A stretch of 29,388 nt of DNA from [Mycobacterium] nativiensis (GCF_020172685.1 NZ_CP083986.1:1893219-1922606); one strand, 5' to 3'. Shown: positions 1 through 9,606, numbered from the stretch's first letter. Notes: generated by a model from the sequence alone, not told the origin. Made by a program: numbers and translations.

Positions 1-19
1 AGATGTGTATAAGAGACAG
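1..19 (+). other. Nextera transposase adapter (sequencing artefact)
   Basis: The first 19 bases are exactly the Tn5/Nextera mosaic-end sequence AGATGTGTATAAGAGACAG. This is a library-preparation adapter left at the contig end, not genomic DNA. It introduces a false ATG and an in-frame TAA (10-12) just ahead of the PGRS reading frame, so any start or stop predicted here is spurious. Confidence 0.97.
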
Positions 20-3000
20 GACTGGGAGGCGACGGCTACGACGCGGCCACCGATATCCATGCCGCCGGTGGCGCCGACGGCGGCGACGCCGCACTCGGTG
101 GAAACGGTGGACAAGGTGGTCACGGTGGTGCGGGCGGGGCCGGTGGCGGGGTGGCCTCCGGCGGCTCGGGCAGTGCCGGGGCCAATGGTGACGGTGGCGC
201 CGGCGGCGCCGGCGGTGACGCCGGATCCGGTGGTAACGGCGGCGACGCTGCCAACGGCACCGCCGGCCACGTCGATGGTGGCAACGGCGGCGCCGGGGCC
301 AATGCCGGAGTGGCCGGCGCGGGCGGCCTCGGGGGCGAGGCCGGTGTCGGTGGGTCAGCCGGTACCGGGGTGACCGGTGTAGCCGGCGCCGACGGCGTCA
401 AGGGTTTGCTGGGCGGCAATGGGGGCGACGGCGGGAACGGCTTCAACCAGGCGCCGGTGGTGCCGCAGGGCGGCTTCGCCGGTCAGGGCGCCACCATCAT
501 GTCCGGCGCCGCCCGAACCGGCCTGGCCGGCGGCAACGGCGGGTTGGGCGGCGCGGCCGCCTTCGACGCCGGGGTCGGCGGCAACGGCGGAGACGGTGGC
601 TCCGGGGGTGCCGGTGGTGCCGGCGGGTCCGGCGGCTGGGAGGCCGGTAACGGCGGCACCGGCGGCAGCGGCGGCAGGGGCGGTGCCGGCGGAGAGGGCA
701 GCTCCATTGCCGCCGGTGGCCAGGGCGGCGCGGGCGGTGCCGGCGGCAACGGCGGCGCCGGTGGCAACTGGACCGGCGACCAGTCCAGTCTCGACGCCGG
801 TGCGCCGGGCACCGCGGGCAACGGTGGTGACGCCGGTCAGGGCGGCCAGGGCGGTCAGGGCGGGGTGGGCTACATCGGACAGCAGGGCGTGCTGGCCACC
901 AACAACGGTGACGGCGAGGCCGGCGGGCAGGCCGGCAACGGGGGACAGGGCGGCACGGGCGGCACCGGTGGCAACGCCGGCACCGGCGCCCACGGCACGG
1001 TGGGAATCAACGGCAACGGTGGCGGGGGCGGCCAGGGCGGCAACGGTGGTACAGCCGGTTCCGGTGGTCAGGGCGCGACCGGTGATGCCGCCCTGGCGGT
1101 CAACCAGGGTGCCGGTGGCAGCGGCGGTGCGGCCGGAAGCGCCGGGGTGGGCGGCCGCGGCGGTGACGGTGGCGCAGGTGGTTCGACCGCAGGCGGCGCC
1201 GCCGGCAACAACGGTTCCGGTGGCCGGGGCGGCGACGGCGGTGCCGGTGCGGCCGGTGGCGATGGCGGACGCGGGGCGGAGGGCCTCGTCGGGGTTGCCG
1301 GCTCCCACGGCGACCTCGGCGCCGGCGGCGACGGCGGTGACGGCGGCAACTCGGCGCAGGGCGGTGCCGCCGGCCTCGGCGGCAATGCCGGCACCGGTGG
1401 CACCGGCACTGCCGGCACGGCCGGGGGAACCGGCGGTACCGGCCAGAGCCTTTCGGTAGCGGCAGGTAACGGCGGCGACGGCGGCGCCGGTTATGACCCG
1501 ACGGCAGCCGGCTCCGGCGCGTCGGCTGGGACCAGCGGCGGCAACGGTGGTGCCGGCGGCAACGGCGGCAACATCGGTGCTGGTGGGCGAGGTGGCGACG
1601 GAGGCTCCGGCACTGCCGGTGCGGACAATTCCGGGACAACCGGTGGCACCGGCACCGGCGGTGTCGACGGTCTGGCCGGCGGCAGCGGGGGCAGCGGCGG
1701 CAACGGCGGACACGGCGGCAACGGTGGATCGACCTCGGGTGCCGCGGGTAGCGGCGGTACCGCCGGCAGTGGCGCAAATGGTGGTGGCGGCGGTGCCGGC
1801 GTCAACGGCGTTGGCGGCGATATCGGCGTCACCGGGGTGAACGGCGGCAACGGCGGTAGCGGCACCAATGGCGGGGCCGGCGGCCAAGGCGGTGCCGGCG
1901 GTGTCGGGGGCAGTGGTGGAGCGGCCGGCCTGACGTTGGCCGGTACCGGATCCACCGGTGGGGCTACCACCGGAACCAACGGATCCGGTGGTAGCGGTGG
2001 CGCTGGCGGCGCTGGTGGTAATGCCGGTGCTGGTGGCACCGGTGCACTGGGGGTGGCCGGGACTGCTGGTGGCGGGGACACCGGTGCGGCCCTCGGTGGC
2101 GGTGGCAACGGTGGCGCGGCAGGCACCGCGGGTCTTGGCGGCGCCGGCGGTGGCGGTGGTGCCGGCGGCTCGACCGCCGGTGCCGCTGCGGGTGCCGATG
2201 GTGCTGGTGGGCACGGCGGTGACGGCGGTGATGCGGCCACCGGTGGCGGTGGAGGTAAGGGTGCTGCCGGTACGGCCTCCGACGCTGGCTTTGATGGCGT
2301 TGTCGGTTCTGGCGGGCATGGCGGTGACGGTGGGAATTCGGCCGTCGGCGGTGCTGGTGGCGCTGCCGGACAGAACGGGGATGGCACCACTACCGCGGGC
2401 AACGCCGGCAATGACGGCACCGGCGTGACGGGGCCGGCGGGTAACGGCGGTGACGGTGGCGCTGGGTATGACCCGGCCGGGTCCGGGGCGGCGGCTGGGA
2501 GCAATGGGGGCAATGGTGGTGCCGGCGGTAATGGCGGCAACATCGGCAGGGGCGGAGACGGCGGCGCCGGCGGCTCCGGCACCGCGGGTGCCGGTAATTC
2601 CGGGATAACCGGGGGCGCCGGCATCGGTGGTGTCGACGGTCTGGCCGGCGGCAGCGGTGGCGGCGGCGGCAACGGCGGCGTCGGCGGTAACGGTGGATCG
2701 ACCTCGGGTGCTGCCGGTAGCGGCGGTACCGCCGGCAACGGCGCCGATGGTGGTGACGGTGGTGCTGGCGTCGATGGAACGGCGGGCGCCAACGGCGGGG
2801 ACGTCGGCACGCTGCTCGGCAACGGTGGTGCTGGCACCGCCGGTGGTGTGGGTGGTCGAGGCGGCAACGGCGGCCTCGGTGGTAATGGTGGTGCGGCGGG
2901 CAGCGCCACCAACGGGGCGGCCGGTTCGGTCGGCGCCAATGGAACGGGTGGCTCCGGTGGTGATGGCGGCGCCGGTGGTAATGCGGGTGCTGGTGGCACC

Positions 3001-5427
3001 GGTGCGTTGGGGGTGGCCGGGATTGCCGGTGGTGGGGACACCGGTGCGGCGCTCGGTGGTGGTGGCAATGGTGGTGCGGCGGGCATCGCGGGTGCTGGTG
3101 GTGCCGGTGGTACTGGCGGTGCGGGTGGATCGACTGCGGGTGCTGCTGCGGGTGCTGAGGGTGCTGGTGGGCACGGCGGTGACGGCGGCGACGGGGCTAC
3201 CGGTGGCGGCGGGGGTAAGGGTGCTGCCGGTACGGCCTCCGACGCTGGGTTTGACGGCGTTGTCGGTTCTGGTGGGCATGGCGGTGACGGTGGGGATTCG
3301 GCCGTCGGCGGTGCTGGTGGCGCTGCTGGGCAGAACGGAGATGGCACCACTACCGCGGGCAACGCCGGCAATGCCGGTACGGGGGTGAGCGGGCCGGCGG
3401 GCAACGGCGGTGACGGTGGCGCCGGTTATGACCCGGCCGCGGCCGGGTCCGGGGCGTCGGCGGGGACCGACGGCGGCAACGGTGGTGCCGGCGGTAATGG
3501 CGGCAACATCGGCAGGGGCGGAGACGGCGGCGCCGGCGGCTCCGGGTCCGCCGGCAGCAACGGCGCTGCGGGAACATCGACCAGCGTCGACGGTGGGTCG
3601 GGTATCACCGGTGGTTCGGGCGGCTCCGGCGGCAACGGCGGACTCGGTGGTTCGATTTCCGGCGACGGTGGTGTCGGTGGCAGCGGCGGAAACGGCGCGA
3701 TCGGCGGAGATGCCGGAACCGGGTTCAGCTTCGCCGGTACCACCGGTGGTGCCGGCGTCAACAACATGGATGGTCGGGCCGGCGGCAATGCCGGTGGCGT
3801 CGGAGGCGGTGGGGACGGCGGCCACGGCGGCAGTGGCGGTGGCACTGCCGGTGGGACCGGTTCGACCGGAGCCAACGGTGATGGCGGTAACGCCGGAGCC
3901 GGCGGTAACGGTGCCGCCGGTGGTGACGGTGGGGCCGGTGCGGTCGGACTGGCCGGCCAGACCATTCACGGCAGCCTTGGTGGCGGCGGCAACGGCGGTG
4001 CCGGTGGCAATTCGACCCAGGGCGGATCCGCCGGCACCGCGGGTGCGGCCGGCACCGGAGGGGCGGTGGGTACCGGCAGCGTCGGCAACTCGGCCACCGG
4101 CGGCGCCGGTGTGTCCGGGCCGGCCGGCAACGGTGGGGCCGGCGGCGCCGGTTATGACCCGGCCGCGGGCGGCTCCGGGGCGCCGGCGGGGACCTCCGGC
4201 GGCAACGGTGGTGCCGGAGGTGACGGCGGGAACATCGGTCAGGGCGGAGATGGCGGTGCAGGCGGCTCGGGCACCGCGGGTACCGACAACTCCGCCAACA
4301 CCTCCGGCCTGAGCGGCGGCAAGGGCGGCTCCGGCGGTAATGGTGGCCTGGGCGGCAACGGCGGCTCGATCTCCGGAGCTGCCGGGATCGGTGGCAACGG
4401 TGGTACCGGTGCAGCCGGCGGCGGGGGCGGAATCGGAACCGTCGGCTCGGTCGGGACATCGAGCACGGTGGCGGGCACCCAGGGTGGTGCCGGTGGTGCC
4501 GGCGGCGACGGCGGCAGCGGCGGTAACGGTGGCGCCGGCGGTAAAGCATTGGGCGGCACTGGCTCCCAGGCGGCCACCGGCACCGGCGGCAACGCCGGTC
4601 TCGGCGGGAATGGTGGCCAGGGCGGCACCGGTGGCGCCGGGTACGCCGGCAGCAACGGGATCAACCCCTCCACCAGCACCGCCAATGGCCAATCCGGGAG
4701 TGCGGGCGGCACCGGCGGAATCGGTGGCCGGGGCGGGGCCGGCGGCAACGGCGGGACCGGCAGCACCGTCGGCACCAACGGCAACGGCGGCCAGGGCGGC
4801 CAGGGCGGTAGCGGTGGCAACGCCGGGGCCGGTGGCAACGGCGGCGCCGGCCAGTCGGGTATCGCCGGCGGCACCGACACCGGCGCTGCCAGGGGCGGCG
4901 GCGGTACCGGCGGCAGTGCCGGCACCGCAGGTGCGGGCGGCACCGGTGGCGCCGGCGGCGGTGGCGGGACCACCGTGGGGGCCGGCGGCACCAACGGCAG
5001 CGGTGGGGCCGGCGGTAGCGGCGGCAACGGAGCGCTCGCCGGCAACGGCGGCGACGGGGCGCAGGGCGTCGCCGGGGTGGCCGGCGGCGGTGTGGGTGCC
5101 GCTACCGGTGACAACGAAGGTGCCGGCGGCAACGGCGGCAACGGCGGCACTTCGAGTTTGAAGGGCGCGGGCGGCTCCGGCGGTGCGGCCGGCACCGGTG
5201 GCGCCGGAGGCGGGGGATCGGCCGGCGGCGGGGGCGCGGCCGGTAGCAACCCGGCACCGCTGCCGGCCGGCAACGGCGGCGACGGTGGCGACGGCTACGA
5301 CCCGTCGGGCACCAACACCGGTGCCTCCGGTGGCAACGGTGGCAACGGTGGCAACGGCGGGAACCTCGGCAGGGGTGGTGAGGGCGGCGCCGGCGGTAGC
5401 GGCGCCAGCAACGGCTCGCCGGGCTGA
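20..5427 (+). CDS. Giant PGRS-like glycine-rich protein, 5' truncated
   Basis: After the adapter the frame is open from about base 22 to the TGA at 5425-5427, giving about 1,800 residues without an N-terminus; the true start lies off the contig. The product is almost entirely GGX triplets ([13 protein letters not shown]), the hallmark of mycobacterial PGRS domains. It is punctuated by a recurring [12 protein letters not shown] element, with Tyr codons at about 40, 1492, 2467, 3427, 4153 and 5296. No PE or PPE domain, signal peptide or transmembrane segment is visible in what remains, and there is no non-repetitive C-terminal domain: it ends in GASNGSPG. Because the N-terminus is missing, PE_PGRS and signal-peptide PGRS types cannot be separated. 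PGRS proteins are usually cell-surface or secreted; a specific function cannot be inferred. It converges on zur with a 16-base gap. Confidence 0.9.
1990..3546 (+). repeat. Tandem macro-repeat inside the PGRS gene (two ~0.6 kb copies, 960-966 bp apart)
   Basis: Bases about 1990-2580 and 2950-3546 align at an offset of 960 bases, rising to 966 after the YDP element because the second copy has two extra codons. Most differences are third-position changes. The stretch 2515-2579 appears identical to 3481-3545. Both copies carry more GGT and GCT codons than the flanking PGRS sequence, which favours GGC and GCC. This fits an internal duplication, or conversion from another PGRS gene; it is also a place where short-read assembly can collapse or join copies wrongly. 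Confidence 0.8.
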
Positions 5428-5443
5428 GCCGGCGGGGCGGGGG

Positions 5444-5836
5444 CTAGGTCCGGCAGTCGGCGCAGGTGCCGAAGATCTCGATGGTGTGGCCGACGTCGGA
5501 GTAGTCGTGCTCGGCCGCGATCCGGGCGGCCCACTCCTCGACCTCGTGGTCGCCCACCTCGACGGTGGCACCGCAGCGGCGGCACACCAGGTGGTGATGA
5601 TGGTGCTCCGAGCAGCGCCGGTACACCGATTCGCCGGTGTCGGCGCGCAGGGTGTCGACCTGTCCGGCCGCCGCCATCGCCTGCAGCGTGCGGTAGACGG
5701 TCGTCAGACCGATGTTCTCGCCGCGCTCGCGCAGGACATCATGCAGTTCCTGGGCGGAACGGAAGTCGTCGATGGTCTCCAACAGCGCTGAGATCGCCGC
5801 ACGCTGCCGGGTGGAACGAACCCCGGGGGCACTCAA
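5444..5836 (-). CDS. zur: Zinc uptake regulator Zur (FurB), Fur family
   Basis: A 130-residue Fur-family repressor that, with zinc bound, represses zinc-uptake and alternative ribosomal-protein genes in mycobacteria. The N-terminal winged helix covers about residues 6-70 (STRQRAAISALLE, then TTVYRTLQ). The dimerisation half has the His-rich run SEHHHHH (76-82), CRRC (85-88) and CADC (125-128), the two CxxC pairs forming the structural zinc site. The start is a TTG whose last two bases begin the smtB stop codon (TTGA overlap), implying translational coupling; no in-frame ATG is available nearby. Length and sequence match my recollection of M. tuberculosis Rv2359. It is the second gene of the smtB-zur operon. 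Confidence 0.95.
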   Translation of the reverse strand: MSAPGVRSTRQRAAISALLETIDDFRSAQELHDVLRERGENIGLTTVYRTLQAMAAAGQVDTLRADTGESVYRRCSEHHHHHLVCRRCGATVEVGDHEVEEWAARIAAEHDYSDVGHTIEIFGTCADCRT

Positions 5837-6189
5837 CGGTCTTCACCGGCGTGTGCCACCGCGTCGACGACGATGTGCGCCAGGTGATGGTCGGCCAACC
5901 GGTAGAGCACCTCACGGCCGGACCGTTCCCCGGCGACCACGCCCGCCGATTTGAGGATCTTCAGGTGCTGGCTGACCAACGGCTGCGGCACTCCCAACGC
6001 GTCCACGAGCTCGTGGACGCAGCGGTGCGACTCCTGCAGTTGCAACACGATCGCGATGCGTACCGGAGCGGCCAGCGCGCGCAGCAGTTCGCCGGCGGCG
6101 TCGAGGATCTCGCGGGACGGTGTCGCGGGGAAGGCGGTCCCGGAGTGTTGGTGATCGTCGGCTACCAGACCGGATGCTGCGGGTGTCAT
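5833..6189 (-). CDS. smtB: Zinc-sensing ArsR/SmtB-family repressor
   Basis: A 118-residue winged-helix repressor of the SmtB family (Rv2358-like), which releases DNA when zinc binds. The recognition region is CVHELVDALGVPQPLVSQHLKIL at about 57-79. The C-terminal helix carries Asp100-x-His102, then His113 and Glu116, which is exactly the D-x-H-x10-H-x2-E/H pattern of the alpha-5 zinc site of SmtB-type sensors. The ATG at 6189 is preferred over upstream in-frame codons because GGAGG lies seven bases before it; the extension to 6243 would run through the promoter elements. It leads the smtB-zur operon, so zinc should relieve SmtB repression and produce more Zur. Confidence 0.95.
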   Translation of the reverse strand: MTPAASGLVADDHQHSGTAFPATPSREILDAAGELLRALAAPVRIAIVLQLQESHRCVHELVDALGVPQPLVSQHLKILKSAGVVAGERSGREVLYRLADHHLAHIVVDAVAHAGEDR

Positions 6190-6209
6190 TTCACCACCTC
6201 CAGCCATGT

Positions 6210-6224
6210 TGGAAATCGTTTTCA
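6210..6224 (-). promoter_or_regulatory. Zur-box-like palindrome
   Basis: On the minus strand this reads TGAAAACGATTTCCA, a 7-1-7 imperfect palindrome that matches the actinobacterial Zur box TGAAAATCATTTTCA at 12 of 15 positions. It lies 21-35 bases before the smtB start codon and just downstream of the predicted transcription start, a roadblock-type repression position. The match is by eye and binding is inferred. Confidence 0.55.
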
Positions 6225-6233
6225 GCTGGCTCC

Positions 6234-6262
6234 ACTGTTCCATGCATGATGATGCATGTCAA
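6234..6262 (-). promoter_or_regulatory. smtB-zur promoter with palindromic SmtB operator in its spacer
   Basis: On the minus strand there is a perfect -35 TTGACA (6257-6262), a 17-base spacer, and AACAGT as -10 (6234-6239). The spacer region holds a perfect 7-4-7 palindrome, CATGCAT-GATG-ATGCATG (6241-6258). SmtB-type repressors bind palindromes overlapping the promoter, so this is the likely SmtB operator. The site lies about 90 bases before the glyS start on the other strand and could also affect that promoter. Confidence 0.65.
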
Positions 6263-6348
6263 AGATCCGCACGGGGTCGATACCATGTCGGATGGTTTGC
6301 GCGTCGGCGTTGTCGACGCGATCCCGACAAGACAGGAGCGCATCCCTC

Positions 6349-7731
6349 GTGGCGTCCATCATCGACACCGTTGCCAACCTGGCCAAGCGACGTGGCCTGG
6401 TCTTCCAGTCGGGCGAGATTTACGGCGGCACAAAGTCGGCCTGGGATTACGGGCCACTCGGGGTGGAGCTCAAGGAGAACATCAAGCGACAGTGGTGGCG
6501 CTCGGTCGTGACGTCCCGAGACGACGTCGTCGGCCTGGACAGTGCGATCATCCTGCCGCGTCAGGTGTGGGTGGCCTCCGGTCACGTCGCGGTGTTCAAC
6601 GACCCGCTGGTGGAGTGCCTCAACTGCCACAAGCGGCACCGGCAGGACCACATGCAGGAGGCGGTGGCGCTCAAGAAAGGCGGTAACCCCGACGACGTGC
6701 CGATGAGCGACATCTCCTGCCCGGACTGCGGTACCAAGGGCGAGTGGACCGAGCCCCGTGACTTCAACATGATGCTCAAGACCTACCTGGGCCCGATCGA
6801 GTCCGAAGAGGGCCTGCACTATCTGCGCCCGGAGACCGCCCAGGGCATCTTCGTCAACTTCGCCAACGTGGTGACCACCGCGCGCCGCAAGCCGCCGTTC
6901 GGAATCGGCCAGATCGGCAAGAGCTTCCGCAACGAGATCACCCCCGGCAACTTCATCTTCCGGACCCGTGAGTTCGAGCAGATGGAGATGGAGTTCTTCG
7001 TCGAGCCGTCCACCGCACCCGAGTGGCACCAGTACTGGATCGATGCGCGCCTGCAGTGGTACATCGACCTGGGGATCAATCCGGAGAACCTGCGGCTCTA
7101 CGAACACCCGCTTGAGAAGCTGTCGCACTACTCGGCCGGCACCACCGACATCGAGTACAAGTTCGGTTTTGCCGGGAACCCGTGGGGTGAGCTGGAAGGT
7201 ATCGCCAACCGCACCAACTTCGACCTGACCACGCACTCCGAGCATTCCGGCGTAGACCTGACGTTCTATGACCAGGCATCCGACACCCGCTACACGCCCT
7301 ACGTGATCGAACCGGCAGCCGGCCTGACCCGCTCGCTGATGGCCTTCCTGGTCGACTCCTACCACGAGGACGAGGCCCCCAACGCCAAGGGCGGGGTGGA
7401 CAAGCGCACCGTGCTGCGACTCGACCCGCGGCTGGCGCCGGTCAAGGCCGCCGTGTTGCCGCTGAGCCGCAACGCCGACCTGTCGCCGAAGGCGCGGGAT
7501 CTTGCCGCGGAGCTGCGTAAGTCCTGGAACGTCGAGTTCGACGACGCCGGGGCGGTCGGCCGGCGCTACCGGCGTCAGGACGAGATCGGCACCCCGTTCT
7601 GCATCACGGTCGACTTCGACTCGCTCGAAGACCACGCCGTCACCGTGCGCGAGCGCGACACCATGGCGCAGGAGCGGGTGGCCATCGACGCGGTCTCCGA
7701 CTACCTGGCGGTGCGGCTCAAGGGCTGCTGA
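6349..7731 (+). CDS. glyS: Glycyl-tRNA synthetase (class II, alpha-2 type)
   Basis: Charges tRNA-Gly with glycine in the cytoplasm. The 460-residue product (the M. tuberculosis enzyme is about 463) has the class II motif 2 region FRNEIT (193-198) with [13 protein letters not shown] (205-217), and motif 3 [10 protein letters not shown] (325-334). The anticodon-binding domain fills roughly 360-460. Two CxxC pairs, Cys90/93 and Cys124/127, form a zinc-knuckle-like insertion. The GTG at 6349 is chosen because the conserved N-terminus ([18 protein letters not shown]) begins there and AGGAG lies ten bases upstream; the longer frame from 6256 runs through the intergenic operators. It is divergent from smtB-zur, an arrangement also found in M. 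tuberculosis (Rv2357c-Rv2359). Confidence 0.96.
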   Translation: MASIIDTVANLAKRRGLVFQSGEIYGGTKSAWDYGPLGVELKENIKRQWWRSVVTSRDDVVGLDSAIILPRQVWVASGHVAVFNDPLVECLNCHKRHRQDHMQEAVALKKGGNPDDVPMSDISCPDCGTKGEWTEPRDFNMMLKTYLGPIESEEGLHYLRPETAQGIFVNFANVVTTARRKPPFGIGQIGKSFRNEITPGNFIFRTREFEQMEMEFFVEPSTAPEWHQYWIDARLQWYIDLGINPENLRLYEHPLEKLSHYSAGTTDIEYKFGFAGNPWGELEGIANRTNFDLTTHSEHSGVDLTFYDQASDTRYTPYVIEPAAGLTRSLMAFLVDSYHEDEAPNAKGGVDKRTVLRLDPRLAPVKAAVLPLSRNADLSPKARDLAAELRKSWNVEFDDAGAVGRRYRRQDEIGTPFCITVDFDSLEDHAVTVRERDTMAQERVAIDAVSDYLAVRLKGC

Positions 7732-8000
7732 GCGCTTCTAGCAATATTTGAGGCCTCGTGGGGGTGTCCTTTAGTCCTTGATCGCTGCGCTCCTGAGCGT
7801 GTTTCGGTTTCGCTTCATGTACGCAATTCCGGGAACATGTCTTGGAGTCCTCATCAGGTGAAAAGTGGTGGGCTGCAGGCTTCCTGAGAGTCTGGGGCTT
7901 GGCTTGCTGTATAGCCGCGGCGCGCATTAGTTTGAAAAATCTGTGCTGCCGTAAGGCATTTCAACAACCAATGATTAGTCCACACCTGGGAGGTAGGTAG
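7732..8000. other. Intergenic region upstream of secreted PGRS gene
   Basis: A 269-base non-coding stretch, noticeably more AT-rich than its surroundings. I see no convincing gene or hairpin terminator after glyS, and no clear -35/-10 pair. It probably holds the promoter and a leader for the PGRS gene at 8001. Confidence 0.5.
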
Positions 8001-9593
8001 ATGACTATGAGCAAGCGCACCACGAGGACACGCCGTCGCAGTCGTGTGATCGGGGCCGGGAGTGTGGCCGCCGCGTTTTTGGGGTTCGGGCTCGCCCCGC
8101 TGGTCACCGCGCCGGGCGCACACGCCGATGGGCTCGACTGGCTGATGGACATGTTCGACCCCAGCGCGGTCGCAGGTTCGGCCGTCGACACCTCCGGGGT
8201 GGACAGTGTCTTCGGCAATTCGCCGTTCTGGAACGAGCTGCTGCTGGCCAACCCCAGCCTTGACCCCGCCAGCGTGGTCGACTCGACGATGTACGACCCG
8301 TGGCACACGATGATGGAGAGCTGGATCAACAGCAGCCTGGGTCAGCAGATCGACGATTCCATCAACCAGGCCTACATCGCGATGAACGGCATCGACAGTC
8401 TCAACGGCGCGTGCGGCCTGATCTGCAACGGCGTCGACGGCACCGAGACCGACCCGAACGGCGGCGCCGGCGGCCTGTGGTTCGGCGACGGCGGCGACGG
8501 TTGGGACTCCACGGTTCACGGTGAGGTCGGCGGTGACGGCGGTTCCGCCGGGTTCTTCGGCAACGGTGGCGACGGCGGTGCCGGCTGGAACTCCACCATG
8601 GCCGGGGTCGACGGTGGCGCCGGAGGCAACGGTGGTACCGGTGGCACGATCATGGGCGACGGCGGGGCCGGCGGTGCCGGCGGCGCCGGGTACGGCGGCA
8701 CGGCCAACGGTTCCGGCGGCATCACGATCGGCTCCAACGGTGGCGCTGGCGGTGCCGGTGGCAACACCAGCGATGCCGGCACCTTGATCTTCGGCAACGG
8801 TGGTGCCGGTGGTGCCGGGGGTGTCGGTGGAGACGCCACCGCCAACGGCGCGGGCGGCACCGACACCGGCGGCAACGGTGGTGCCGGTGGCACCGGCGGG
8901 AACTCGTCCGCACCCATCGGCAACGGCGGTGAAGGCGGCGTCGGTGGTGCGGGCGGCGGCGGCGGTGACGGCACCGCGAACGGGTCCGAGGGCAACTCGA
9001 CCGGCGGCAGCGGCGGAATGGGCGGCACCGGCGGCACCGCCGAGAACGGACACGGCGGCACGGGCGGGGTCGGCGGCGCCGGTGGCGACGCCAGGTCCAA
9101 CGGACACCTCGGTGTTGCCATCGCCGGTGCCGGCGGGACCGGCGGCACCGGTGGCCAGGGCCTGATCGCCGGCACCGGCGGTGACGGCGGTGCCGGGGGC
9201 GCAGCCAGGTCCAACGGTTCCGACGGCATCGCGACAGCGGGTGCCGGTGGTGCCGGTGGGGTCGGCGCAACCGGGGCCACAGGCGCGGCCGGTCAGCCCG
9301 GTCAGCCCGGCGGTCAGGGCGGCAATGGTGGTACCGGCGGCGACGCCACGACCAAGGGTGCCGGTGGCACCTCGACCGCCGGTAACGGCGGCGACGGTGG
9401 TGCCGGCGGCAACGGTGGTACCGGAGGTACCGGTGGCGCTGCCGGCGGCAAGGGCGGCCCGGGCGGCACCGGTGGCGCAGGGGGTGCCGCATCCGCGACC
9501 GGCAACGGCAGCGTGGAGCACAACGGTACGGCCGGCGAGGCCGGGGCGACCGGTCAGAACGGTGCAGCCGGACCGACCAGCACCACCCCCTGA
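8001..9593 (+). CDS. Secreted PGRS-type glycine-rich protein with signal peptide
   Basis: A 530-residue protein with an Arg/Lys-rich N-terminus, a hydrophobic core (VIGAGSVAAAFLGFGLAPLV) and an AHA-D cleavage site near residue 42, so export by Sec, or possibly Tat since RRR is present. Residues about 43-135 are non-repetitive and acidic (DGLDWLMDMFDP; PWHTMMESWINSSLGQQID; GACGLICNGVDG with two Cys). From about 150 onwards it is PGRS repeats (GGAGGNGG). The DPNGGAGGLWFGDGG junction resembles the entry into PGRS domains elsewhere. There is no PE domain, so ESX-type export is not expected from the sequence. The start has GGGAGG seven bases upstream. Function unknown; a cell-envelope location is inferred. 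Transcription probably ends at the hairpin at 9607. Confidence 0.9.
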   Translation: MTMSKRTTRTRRRSRVIGAGSVAAAFLGFGLAPLVTAPGAHADGLDWLMDMFDPSAVAGSAVDTSGVDSVFGNSPFWNELLLANPSLDPASVVDSTMYDPWHTMMESWINSSLGQQIDDSINQAYIAMNGIDSLNGACGLICNGVDGTETDPNGGAGGLWFGDGGDGWDSTVHGEVGGDGGSAGFFGNGGDGGAGWNSTMAGVDGGAGGNGGTGGTIMGDGGAGGAGGAGYGGTANGSGGITIGSNGGAGGAGGNTSDAGTLIFGNGGAGGAGGVGGDATANGAGGTDTGGNGGAGGTGGNSSAPIGNGGEGGVGGAGGGGGDGTANGSEGNSTGGSGGMGGTGGTAENGHGGTGGVGGAGGDARSNGHLGVAIAGAGGTGGTGGQGLIAGTGGDGGAGGAARSNGSDGIATAGAGGAGGVGATGATGAAGQPGQPGGQGGNGGTGGDATTKGAGGTSTAGNGGDGGAGGNGGTGGTGGAAGGKGGPGGTGGAGGAASATGNGSVEHNGTAGEAGATGQNGAAGPTSTTP

Positions 9594-9606
9594 CGCGCAG
9601 CCCCGT

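Noticed and set aside
20..5427. Short direct repeats that superficially resemble a CRISPR or VNTR array
   Set aside because: The repeats are in-frame GGX codon repeats of an intact coding sequence, with no constant repeat length or unique spacers.
355..5571. A 1,738-codon open frame antisense to the giant PGRS gene
   Set aside because: It is a by-product of GGC/GCC/GGT codons, whose reverse complements in this frame contain no stops. The translation is low-complexity Ala/Thr/Gly/Val, and it overlaps the 5'-3' extent of zur in another frame.
6259..7635. A 458-codon frame antisense to glyS
   Set aside because: glyS has clear class II synthetase motifs and normal codon bias; the antisense frame has no recognisable domain.
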